DNA of 35,237 bases from JANYIP01 sp031394045 (lineage in GTDB: Bacteria; Actinomycetota; Actinomycetes; Prado026). The stretch lies in the NCBI GenBank assembly GCA_031394045.1, contig JANMWN010000111.1:1-35237 (forward strand), read 5' to 3'. Made by a program: the position numbers and the translations under genes. Shown here in pieces: positions 17,475-24,544 of the stretch; position 1 is the first letter of the stretch, and each line of letters begins with the position of its first letter. The notes beneath the pieces are model-generated. The model did no database searches, was not told the DNA's origin, and saw nothing but the letters and a program-made list of their open reading frames with translations.

Positions 17475-18428
17475 TCAGAGGCCCGGGACCTGCCATGTCA
17501 CCCCCGTGAGCTCCTCGGACCGGGTCCAGAGCAGACCGGCCAGCTCCTCGTCGTGCGCGGCCGCGGAAGCCTCGACCAGGCGCGGTCGTCCGCGGGTCTG
17601 GCCGAGCGCGCGCGGCCCGAGGTAGTCCCCTCCGCGTACGCCCGGGTCGGTCGCCGCACGAAGGCTCGGCCAGGCGCCGTGCGCCGCCGACTGGCAGACC
17701 AGCGGCGTCCCGGCCCGTACGATCGCGGCGCTCACCCTGCCGCCGTCCATGAACGGCCCCGCCACCTGCAGGTTCGTGCTGGCGAACCCCGGGTGCGCCG
17801 CGACCGAGATCGCCGGGTGCCCCGCCAGCCGGCGGTCGAGCTCGAAGGCGAAGAGCAGGTTGGCCAGCTTGCTCTGCCCGTACGCGTCCCACCTCCGGTA
17901 GCCGCGCTCGGACTGCAGGTCGGTCAGGTCGATCCGGCCCATCCGGTGGGCGAGGCTGCTGACGGTGACCACCCGGGCGCCGGGGCGGTCGACGTACGCC
18001 GGGAGCAGCAGGCCGGCGAGCGCGAAGTGGCCGAGGTGGTTGGTCCCCATCTGCAGCTCGAAGCCGTCGGCAGTCAGCCGGTACGGGGGAGTCATCACGC
18101 CGGCGTTGTCGATCAGCAGGTCCAGCGGGCCGGCCCACTCCCGCGCAAAGGTCCGCACCGAGGCCAGGTCTGCCAGGTCGAGCGACCGAGCCTCGACGCT
18201 GGCCAAGGGCACCTCGTCCCGGATCCGTACGACCGCGGCCTGCGCGCGGCCGGCGTCCCTGCAGGCGAGCACGACGTGGGCTCGCGCGCGCGCCAGGCCG
18301 AGCACGGTCTGCAGCCCGATGCCGGAGTTGCCGCCGGTGACCAGGGCGACGCGGCCGGACTGGTCCGGGATCGCGTCAGGGTCCCAGTCGCGGCCGGCGG
18401 CGGGCGGGGTCGTGCGGGCGGATGCCAT
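17475..18428 (-). CDS. Short-chain dehydrogenase/reductase (retinol dehydrogenase-like)
   Basis: 317-aa NAD(P)-dependent oxidoreductase of the SDR superfamily. The nucleotide-binding motif TGGNSGIG is at residues 31-38, the NAG motif at 108-110, the catalytic serines at 157-158 and YGQSK with Y183 and K187. It resembles the longer SDRs annotated as retinol or WW-domain-type dehydrogenases (HLGHFALAGLLLP, HPGFASTNLQ). Substrate unknown. Arg33-type NADPH specificity cannot be judged with certainty; the residue after the second strand (ACRDAGRAQ) suggests NADP. ATG at 18428. It is flanked by tRNA-Tyr and tRNA-Thr, both on the opposite strand, so it is a single-gene unit. Confidence 0.9.
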   Translation of the reverse strand: MASARTTPPAAGRDWDPDAIPDQSGRVALVTGGNSGIGLQTVLGLARARAHVVLACRDAGRAQAAVVRIRDEVPLASVEARSLDLADLASVRTFAREWAGPLDLLIDNAGVMTPPYRLTADGFELQMGTNHLGHFALAGLLLPAYVDRPGARVVTVSSLAHRMGRIDLTDLQSERGYRRWDAYGQSKLANLLFAFELDRRLAGHPAISVAAHPGFASTNLQVAGPFMDGGRVSAAIVRAGTPLVCQSAAHGAWPSLRAATDPGVRGGDYLGPRALGQTRGRPRLVEASAAAHDEELAGLLWTRSEELTGVTWQVPGL

Positions 18429-18462
18429 CTGTGTTGTGTACCCTCTTGGCGTTGTGCCGCTG

Positions 18463-18535
18463 GCCCCCTTAGCTCAGTCGGCAGAGCGTCTCCATGGTAA
18501 GGAGAAGGTCTACGGTTCGATTCCGTAAGGGGGCT
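18463..18535 (+). tRNA. tRNA-Thr (anticodon GGT)
   Basis: 73-base tRNA with acceptor stem GCCCCCT / AGGGGGC, D-arm AGCTCAGTCGGCAGAGC, anticodon stem TCTCC / GGAGA enclosing ATGGTAA (anticodon GGT), and T-arm TACGGTTCGATTCCGTA. Discriminator T, CCA not encoded. The next gene's ATG starts seven bases after the 3' end. Confidence 0.95.
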
Positions 18536-18542
18536 CAACCAG

Positions 18543-19307
18543 ATGGTCACGCAGGTCAGCCAAGTCGAGGGGGCAGGCCCGGTCCGAATCGCGATGTGGT
18601 CCGGGCCCCGCAACATCTCCACCGCGCTGATGCGTTCCTTCGAGAACCGTCAGGACACCATGGTCGTCGACGAGCCGCTGTACGCCTACTACCTGCGGGC
18701 GAGCGGTCTCGACCACCCGGGCCGCGACCAGATCCTCGCCTCGCAGTCCGACGACTGGGCGGTGGTGACCAGGCAGCTCACCGGCAAGGTCCCCGGCGGG
18801 CGAGCGGTCTACTACCAGAAGCACATGACCCACCACCTGCTCCCGGAGGTCGGCCGCGGGTGGTTGGCCGAGGTGACCAGCGCATTCCTCCTCCGTGACC
18901 CGGCCGGCGTCGTCGCCTCGTACGCCAAGGTCAGGGGCGAGCCCACGCTGGAGGACCTCGGGTTCCCCCAGCAGGCCGAGATCTTCCGCGCCTGCGCCGA
19001 CCGCGACGGGGTGGCGCCCCCGGTCGTGGACGCCGCGGACGTGCTGGCGGCTCCCGCGCCGATGCTCGCGCTGCTCTGCGATCGGCTGGGCATCGGCTTC
19101 GACGACGCGATGCTCACCTGGCCGCCCGGCCCGCGTGACTCGGACGGCGTCTGGGCCCCGCACTGGTACGCCGCGGTCGAGCGTTCGACCGGCTTCGGCC
19201 CGCCGAGCGCGGGTGCCGGAGAGGTCCCCAACCACCTGCGCGGGCTGCTCGAACGCTGCCGGCCGTACTACGACGAGCTGTACGCCCACCGCCTCACCGT
19301 CGGCTAG
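18543..19307 (+). CDS. Sulfotransferase-like family protein
   Basis: 254-aa protein resembling the P-loop sulfotransferase-like proteins often annotated as HAD-associated or branched-chain-aminotransferase-linked sulfotransferases. The start of the fold is RIAMWSGPRNISTALMRSFE with a phosphate-binding-loop-like stretch, followed by DEPLYAYYL, YYQKHMTHHLLP and AFLLRDPAGVVASYAKV, the latter like the 3'-phosphate-binding region of sulfotransferases. Real substrate and donor are unknown. The ATG at 18543 is only seven bases after tRNA-Thr; the GGGGG of the tRNA acceptor end is the only possible ribosome-binding sequence. It is followed 15 bases later by the aminotransferase gene, a pairing seen in other genomes, so they probably act together. 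Confidence 0.75.
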   Translation: MVTQVSQVEGAGPVRIAMWSGPRNISTALMRSFENRQDTMVVDEPLYAYYLRASGLDHPGRDQILASQSDDWAVVTRQLTGKVPGGRAVYYQKHMTHHLLPEVGRGWLAEVTSAFLLRDPAGVVASYAKVRGEPTLEDLGFPQQAEIFRACADRDGVAPPVVDAADVLAAPAPMLALLCDRLGIGFDDAMLTWPPGPRDSDGVWAPHWYAAVERSTGFGPPSAGAGEVPNHLRGLLERCRPYYDELYAHRLTVG

Positions 19308-19322
19308 GCCTAGGCTCCCGGC

Positions 19323-20225
19323 ATGCTGCAGACCTTCGACGAGCGCAACCGCGACCTGCTGGTGAGCGTCAACGGGGTGCTCCTGCACCGCGACGAGCCG
19401 CACGTGTCTGCCTTCGACTCGGCCGTCCAGGGTGGCGACGCCGTCTGGGAGGGCCTCCGGGTCTACGACGGCCGGGTCTTCCGGCTCACCGAGCACCTGG
19501 CCCGGATGCGCCGCTCCGCCACGGCGCTGGCGTTCGCGTCCGTACCCTCCGACGACGACATCACCGCGGCGATCGCGGCGACCCTGTCGGCGAACTCGAT
19601 GCGCGACGGGGTGCACGTACGCCTCACGCTGACCCGTGGGGTCAAGATCACCAGCGGCATGGACCCCCGCCTGAACCAGGCCGGGCCGACGCTGATCGTG
19701 GTCGCCGAGCACAAGGCCCCGGTCTACGACTCCAGTGGCATCTCGCTGGCCACCGCCTCGGTACGCCGTCCCGGGCCGGACGTGCTCGACCCCAAGATCC
19801 ACCACAACAACCTGATCAACTCGATCCTCGCGAAGATCGAGGCGAACGCGGCCGGTGCCGACGACGCCCTGCTCCTGGACGGGCACGGGTTCGTGGCCGA
19901 GACGAACGCCACCAACGTCTTCGCCCTGCTTGAGGGCATCGTGATCACCCCGACGACCCGCGCCTGCCCCGAGGGCATCACCCGCTCGGTCGTCCTGGAG
20001 CTGCTGCGCCGCGAGGGGATCGTCCACGAGGTCAGGGACGTCTCGCCGGCCGAGCTGCACCAGGCGCAGGAGGTGTTCGTCACCGGGACGATGGGCGAGC
20101 TGGTGCCCGTGCTCACCATCGACCGGCGGACCATCGGTACGGGCGCGCCGGGCGCCATGACGGCACGCCTGACCGCTCTGTTCCGCGCCCTGACGGCCAG
20201 CGAGGGAATCCGCGTCGTGCCCTGA
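19323..20225 (+). CDS. Class IV aminotransferase (branched-chain or D-amino-acid type)
   Basis: 300-aa PLP enzyme of fold type IV. The PLP lysine is K158 in LDPKIHHNNLINSILAK, and the carboxylate/PLP-binding stretch is FVAETNATNVFAL (E193). N-terminal VSAFDSAVQGGDAVWEGLRV is the typical first strand pair. Members include IlvE, D-amino acid transaminase and aminodeoxychorismate lyase; sequence reading does not separate them firmly, although EGLRVYDGRVFRLTEHL is nearest to branched-chain-like members. The last gene before tRNA-Met; preceded by a sulfotransferase-like gene with which it is likely co-transcribed. Confidence 0.88.
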   Translation: MLQTFDERNRDLLVSVNGVLLHRDEPHVSAFDSAVQGGDAVWEGLRVYDGRVFRLTEHLARMRRSATALAFASVPSDDDITAAIAATLSANSMRDGVHVRLTLTRGVKITSGMDPRLNQAGPTLIVVAEHKAPVYDSSGISLATASVRRPGPDVLDPKIHHNNLINSILAKIEANAAGADDALLLDGHGFVAETNATNVFALLEGIVITPTTRACPEGITRSVVLELLRREGIVHEVRDVSPAELHQAQEVFVTGTMGELVPVLTIDRRTIGTGAPGAMTARLTALFRALTASEGIRVVP

Positions 20226-20238
20226 CCCCGGCTGCGGC

Positions 20239-20244
20239 TATCCT
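20239..20244 (+). promoter_or_regulatory. Possible -10 element of tRNA-Met
   Basis: TATCCT lies ten bases upstream of the tRNA-Met 5' end, just after the preceding stop codon. It matches four of six consensus positions; no -35 could be supported. Confidence 0.35.
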
Positions 20245-20254
20245 TGGCCGCTGC

Positions 20255-20327
20255 GGCGGAGTAGCTCAGTTGGTAGAGCAAGCGGCTCATAATCGCTGTG
20301 TCGTGGGTTCAAGTCCCGCCTCCGCTA
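20255..20327 (+). tRNA. tRNA-Met (anticodon CAT, elongator-like)
   Basis: 73-base tRNA: acceptor GGCGGAG / CTCCGCT with a G1-U72 wobble pair, D-arm GCTCAGTTGGTAGAGC, anticodon stem AGCGG / TCGCT around CTCATAA (anticodon CAT), T-arm GTGGGTTCAAGTCCCGC. The acceptor and anticodon stem (no three consecutive G-C pairs) argue against the initiator; a lysidine-modified Ile tRNA cannot be entirely excluded. CCA not encoded. Confidence 0.9.
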
Positions 20328-20520
20328 CCCCAGCACCACTGCTCAGCACCAACCAGTACCACCCAGCACCAACCCAGCACGAACCAAGCACGAACAGGCT
20401 CGATTTCCGTACCGAATCGGGCCCGGCTACCCTTAGCCGGTTGTCCCTTGGACATCCGTGGTTGTCAACCTTTCGTAGTTCAATCTTTCGTAGTTCAATT
20501 TTTCGGAGCAGGAGCTTCCC
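20328..20520 (+). promoter_or_regulatory. rpmG upstream region: repeats, inverted repeat over a -10 and triple 15-bp repeat
   Basis: 193 bases without a gene. 20330-20397 consists of loose repeats of an AGCACC/AGCACG-AACC unit. CCGGCTA CCCT TAGCCGG at 20423-20440 is a perfect 7-bp inverted repeat around a TACCCT sequence that could be a -10 (20428-20433). 20471-20509 holds two identical 14-base units TTTCGTAGTTCAAT (20471-20484, 20486-20499) at a 15-base period and a third partial unit (TTTCGGAGC). GGAGCAGGAGC just before the rpmG start serves as ribosome-binding site. Confidence 0.55.
20471..20509 (+). repeat. 15-bp tandem repeat before rpmG (two complete and one partial unit)
   Basis: TTTCGTAGTTCAAT at 20471-20484 and 20486-20499, separated by one base, then TTTCGGAGC at 20501-20509. 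Read directly in the sequence; the region is unusually AT-rich for this window. Confidence 0.85.
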
Positions 20521-20688
20521 GTGGCCAGCAAGACCGACGTACGCCCCAAGATCACCATGGCCTGCCAGGAGTGCAAGCACCGCAACTACATCACCAAGAA
20601 GAACCGGCGCAACGACCCCGACCGGGTCGAGCTGAAGAAGTTCTGCCCCAACTGCAACCTGCACACGCTGCACAAAGAGACCCGCTAA
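20521..20688 (+). CDS. rpmG: 50S ribosomal protein L33 (zinc-ribbon form)
   Basis: 55-aa ribosomal protein of the large subunit. Zinc ligands C15, C18 (MACQECKHRNYITKKNRRN) and C42, C45 (FCPNCNLHT) are all present, so this is the zinc-binding C+ form. GTG start at 20521 follows GGAGCAGGAGC at correct spacing. It is followed 23 bases downstream by the reductase gene and the MaoC hydratase pair; an rpmG-hydratase arrangement is also known in mycobacteria (rpmG2-hadABC). Confidence 0.95.
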   Translation: MASKTDVRPKITMACQECKHRNYITKKNRRNDPDRVELKKFCPNCNLHTLHKETR

Positions 20689-20711
20689 GTACCCCGGCGA
20701 GGGCAACGACC

Positions 20712-21523
<812 letters not shown>

Positions 21524-21524
<1 letters not shown>

Positions 21525-21982
21525 TGGCGCTCGACCCCTCGTTCATCGGGCGTACCTACCCGGCCACCGAGCCCTACCTCGTCTCGCGCGAGAAGATCCG
21601 GGAGTTCGCCACCGCGATCGGCGACCACAACCCGGCCTACCACTTGGTCGAGGCGGCCCAGGCGCTCGGGTACGCCGACGTGGTCGCCCCGCCGACCTTC
21701 CTGGTGATCCTCGGCCAGCGCTCGTCGGCCCAGGTCGTCTTCGACCCGGAGCTCGGGCTCGACTACTCCCGCGTCGTGCACGGCGAGCAGTCCTTCACGT
21801 ACAACCGGCCGGTCGTCGCCGGGGACCGCCTCGTCGCCGTCGGCTCGGTCGCTAACATCAGGTCGGCTGCCGGCAACGACCTGCTGACCCTGTCCAGCGC
21901 CGTGACGACCGTCGACGGCGAGCTCGTCTGCACGGTCGGGTCGACGATCGTCGCGCGCGGTACTGCTGAGGGCGAGGGCTGA
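21524..21982 (+). CDS. hadA: MaoC-like dehydratase subunit A (HadA/N-terminal MaoC type)
   Basis: 152-aa hotdog-fold protein of the MaoC N-terminal-domain family, like mycobacterial HadA, the non-catalytic substrate-binding partner of HadB in the FAS-II (3R)-hydroxyacyl-ACP dehydratase. Features: SFIGRTYPATEPYLVSREKI at the N-terminus, AIGDHNPAYH near residues 31-40, APPTFLVILGQ and VVHGEQSFTYNRPVVAGD. Its start overlaps the reductase stop; the next gene begins three bases after its end. In a non-mycolate organism it would serve ordinary or specialised fatty-acid elongation rather than mycolic acids. Confidence 0.85.
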
Positions 21983-21985
21983 GCC

Positions 21986-22414
21986 GTGGCGACGACGCTG
22001 GACTACGACGGCATCGACGAGGGCACCGAGCTGCCCGCGCAGGCGTTCCCCCTCCAGCGGGTCAACCTGGTGATGTACGCAGGTGCGTCCGGCGACTTCA
22101 ACGTCATCCACTGGAACCAGCGGGTGGCCACCTCGGTCGGCCTGCCCGACGTGATCGCTCACGGGATGCTGACGATGGCCGAGGCCGGGCGCGTCCTGAC
22201 CGACTGGGTGGGCGACCCGGGCGCGGTCCTGTCGTACAGCGTCCGCTTCACCCGACCGGTCCCGGTCCCCGACGACGACACCGGGGCGCTGCTCGAGGTG
22301 TCCGGCCAGGTCACCGAGAAGCTCGACGGCCGCCGGGTCCGGGTCGAGCTGACCGCGCGGTGCAACGGCGACAAGGTGCTCGGGCAGGCCCGAGCGGTGG
22401 TCCAGCTGGCGTGA
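21986..22414 (+). CDS. hadB: MaoC-like dehydratase subunit B (HadB type, catalytic)
   Basis: 142-aa hotdog-fold hydratase. The R-hydratase catalytic pair is in YAGASGDFNVIHWNQRVA, with D37 and H42 matching the HadB Asp/His pair. GLPDVIAHGMLTMAEAGRVL and SVRFTRPVPVPDD complete the MaoC signature. GTG at 21986. No HadC follows; instead the next gene overlaps by four bases (GTGA) and encodes the MurB fusion. Confidence 0.87.
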   Translation: MATTLDYDGIDEGTELPAQAFPLQRVNLVMYAGASGDFNVIHWNQRVATSVGLPDVIAHGMLTMAEAGRVLTDWVGDPGAVLSYSVRFTRPVPVPDDDTGALLEVSGQVTEKLDGRRVRVELTARCNGDKVLGQARAVVQLA

Positions 22415-24465
22415 GCGGGCCTCCCGACAAGTCCCCGGACCGGACCGCACCCCCCGAGGTGGTGGGGCTGGCCGAGCTGCGTACCCAGGCCCGCGCGGTC
22501 CGCGACTTCGGGCAGGCCGATCGTCTGCGCGACGAGGTGCACTCCCTCGGCTGGGAGCTTACGGACACCCCAGACGGGTACGTGCTGACGGTCCTCCCTG
22601 CGTACCCGGTCGCCGCGAGCCTGACCGACCTGCCTGACCTGTCCGCCGACCCGCCCACCCGTGCCTGCTCGGCCGGGCTGCTCGTGGAGGGCTGGCCGCA
22701 GGACGTACGCCGCTGCGTCGAGGCGCTGCTGGCCCACGGACCGGCCGACCTGGTCATCGTCGGCCTCGACATCGGCAACGTCGACGGCGCCGGCGACGTG
22801 CTGCACGAGCTGGCCGTCGCGCATCCTGGGCGGGTCGAGGCCTGGCATCTGGGCAACGGCCCAGACCAGGTCGGCTGGGGTCCTGCGCGCACCGCGCTGC
22901 TCCGGCTCGACCCGGCGCGCGTGCACCTGGTGCTGGACCCCTCGACGGTCCTGACCGGCGACGCGATCACCCCGCTGCTCGACGACCTGGCCCGGCTTCC
23001 CGATGCGGTCGCTGTCGGGTGGCGCGGTGCCCAGGTCGACGTGGCCGACGGCTGGCGGTCGGTCGTCGACACCGGGCCCGGCGAGGTCGACGTGCTGCTG
23101 TCGTACCTGTTCGCGGTCGACCGGGCCGCCGGCCTGGCTGCGCCGCCGCACCCCAAGGCGCGGTTCTACCGCAACGCCGACCTCGAGTGGTCGCTGGCCC
23201 TGCGCGAGTCGGGCGGCCGCCTGTACGTCGTCGAGGGCGAGCTGCCGTGCCACCAGGAGCGGCACCGTGGCTACCACGACAGCGATCCCGCGTACCGCGA
23301 CAAGGAGTCGCGGCGCACCTACGACCGGCTCCTTGCGCGCTTCCGCGGCCGTACCGACCTGCTGTCGCCGCGGCGTGATCGGGTCGTCGACCCTGCCCCC
23401 GTCCCCGCCCCCTCTGGACCGGCCCCGGTCCGGCTGGCCGAGCTGACCACGCTCCGGCTCGGTGGCCCGGCCCGCGCCGTCCTTGCGCCGCTGACCGAGG
23501 CCGAGCTCGTCGCGACGGTGCTCGACCTCGACCGGTCCGGCCGGCCGCTCCTGCTCGTCGGCGGCGGCTCGAACCTCGTCGTGGCCGACGACGGGTTCGA
23601 CGGCACCGTCGTGCGCCTGCTGACCCGCGGGGTCAGCGACGTGGTCGGTGCAAGTGGTGGCGGCGGCTGCGTCCTACCGACGGTCGAGGTCACGGCAGCC
23701 GCGGGCGAGCCGTGGGACGAGCTCGTCCTGCGTACGGTCGAAGCCGGCCTGGCCGGGCTCGAGGCGCTCTCGGGCATCCCCGGCCTCGTCGGCGCGACGC
23801 CGATCCAGAACGTCGGCGCGTACGGGCAGGAGGTCGCCCAGACCGTGGTCCGGCTGCGCGCGCTCGACCGCGACGCCGGCGAGGTACGCACGTTGAGCGC
23901 CGCCGAGTGCGGATTCGGCTACCGCAGCAGCGCCTTCCGCGGCGACGACCGTCTCGTCGTCCTCGAGGTCACGTTCGGCCTGCGCCGCAGCGACGAGTCC
24001 TCGCCCGTCCGCTACGCCGAGCTCGCCGCCTCGCTCGGCCTGCCGGTCGGAACCACCGCGCCGCTGGCCGACGTACGTGCTGCCGTCCTGCGGCTCCGGC
24101 GGGCCAAGGGCATGGTCGTCGACCCGCTCGACCCCGACTCGGTCAGTGCCGGCTCCTTCTTCACCAACCCCGTGCTCAGCCCGGAGGCCGCCGCCGCACT
24201 CCCGGAGCAGGCGCCGCGCTACCCGGCCGCTGACGGCCGGACCAAGACCTCGGCCGCGTGGCTGATCGAGCAGGCGGGCTTCGCCAAGGGCTACGGCACC
24301 GGCCGGGTCCGCATCTCGACCAAGCACTCGCTCGCGCTGACCACGGCCGAAGGAGCGACGACGTCCGACCTGCTGGCGCTGGCCCGCGAGATCCGCAGCG
24401 GGGTCCTGGCGAGGTTCGGCATCGAGCTGACCGCCGAGCCGGTCCTGGTCGGCTGCTCGCTGTAG
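22411..24465 (+). CDS. murB: Three-part fusion: CysS-tail-like region, glycosyltransferase-like domain and MurB
   Basis: 684 aa in one uninterrupted frame. Residues about 17-60 (LAELRTQARAVRDFGQADRL, then LGWELTDTPDG) resemble the C-terminal helical tail of cysteinyl-tRNA synthetase. Residues about 80-325 look like a GT-A glycosyltransferase-like domain (CSAGLLVEGWPQDVRRCVEA, LDPSTVLTGD near 175, NADLEWSLALRESGG near 255, CHQERHRGYHDSDP near 280). After a Pro/Ala linker, residues about 339-684 are a complete UDP-N-acetylenolpyruvoylglucosamine reductase: LGGPARAVLAPLTE, VGGGSNLVVADDG, GIPGLVGATPIQNVGAYGQE, GYRSSAFRG, SAGSFFTNPVL (proton-donor Ser) and IEQAGFAKGYG. MurB reduces UDP-GlcNAc-enolpyruvate to UDP-MurNAc with FAD and NADPH. 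The GTG start overlaps the hadB stop (GTGA). The MurB part is secure; the first two domains are judged from pattern only. Two adjacent genes joined by a sequencing or evolutionary event are an alternative, but no stop, frameshift or internal ribosome-binding site is evident at the junction. Confidence 0.85.
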   Translation: MSGPPDKSPDRTAPPEVVGLAELRTQARAVRDFGQADRLRDEVHSLGWELTDTPDGYVLTVLPAYPVAASLTDLPDLSADPPTRACSAGLLVEGWPQDVRRCVEALLAHGPADLVIVGLDIGNVDGAGDVLHELAVAHPGRVEAWHLGNGPDQVGWGPARTALLRLDPARVHLVLDPSTVLTGDAITPLLDDLARLPDAVAVGWRGAQVDVADGWRSVVDTGPGEVDVLLSYLFAVDRAAGLAAPPHPKARFYRNADLEWSLALRESGGRLYVVEGELPCHQERHRGYHDSDPAYRDKESRRTYDRLLARFRGRTDLLSPRRDRVVDPAPVPAPSGPAPVRLAELTTLRLGGPARAVLAPLTEAELVATVLDLDRSGRPLLLVGGGSNLVVADDGFDGTVVRLLTRGVSDVVGASGGGGCVLPTVEVTAAAGEPWDELVLRTVEAGLAGLEALSGIPGLVGATPIQNVGAYGQEVAQTVVRLRALDRDAGEVRTLSAAECGFGYRSSAFRGDDRLVVLEVTFGLRRSDESSPVRYAELAASLGLPVGTTAPLADVRAAVLRLRRAKGMVVDPLDPDSVSAGSFFTNPVLSPEAAAALPEQAPRYPAADGRTKTSAAWLIEQAGFAKGYGTGRVRISTKHSLALTTAEGATTSDLLALAREIRSGVLARFGIELTAEPVLVGCSL

Positions 24466-24473
24466 GTGTACTC

Positions 24474-24527
24474 CGATCGCTGCAGACAGATCGGGTGTGG
24501 GGGCCCCCAATTTGTCTGCAGCGATCG
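24474..24527. terminator. Large palindrome between convergent murB-fusion and adenosine-deaminase genes
   Basis: Arms CGATCGCTGCAGACA (24474-24488) and TGTCTGCAGCGATCG (24513-24527) are perfect 15-bp complements, extended inward by a G-T and an A-T pair. The interior contains a further perfect palindrome TGGGGGCCCCCA (24498-24509). It lies between two convergent genes, so a bidirectional transcription terminator is the simplest reading; there is no T-run, as is common in GC-rich genomes. A mobile palindromic repeat is the alternative. Confidence 0.65.
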
Positions 24528-24544
24528 AGCCTCGGCGGCTCGCG

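Noticed and set aside
20255..20327. Reading the CAT tRNA as initiator tRNA-Met
   Set aside because: It lacks the three consecutive G-C pairs of the anticodon stem and the mismatched first acceptor pair expected for the initiator.
20298..20711. N-terminal extension of the FabG-like reductase through the tRNA-Met and rpmG region
   Set aside because: The extension overlaps rpmG in another frame, has no conservation, and GTG 20712 has a good ribosome-binding site.
22411..24465. Assembly error joining two genes
   Set aside because: Codon usage and frame are continuous, the linker is Pro/Ala-rich like a natural domain linker and there is no frameshift sign; kept as a possible alternative only.
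24474..24527. Attachment site or insertion-sequence end
   Set aside because: No integrase, transposase or target duplication is adjacent; a terminator or palindromic repeat explains it better.
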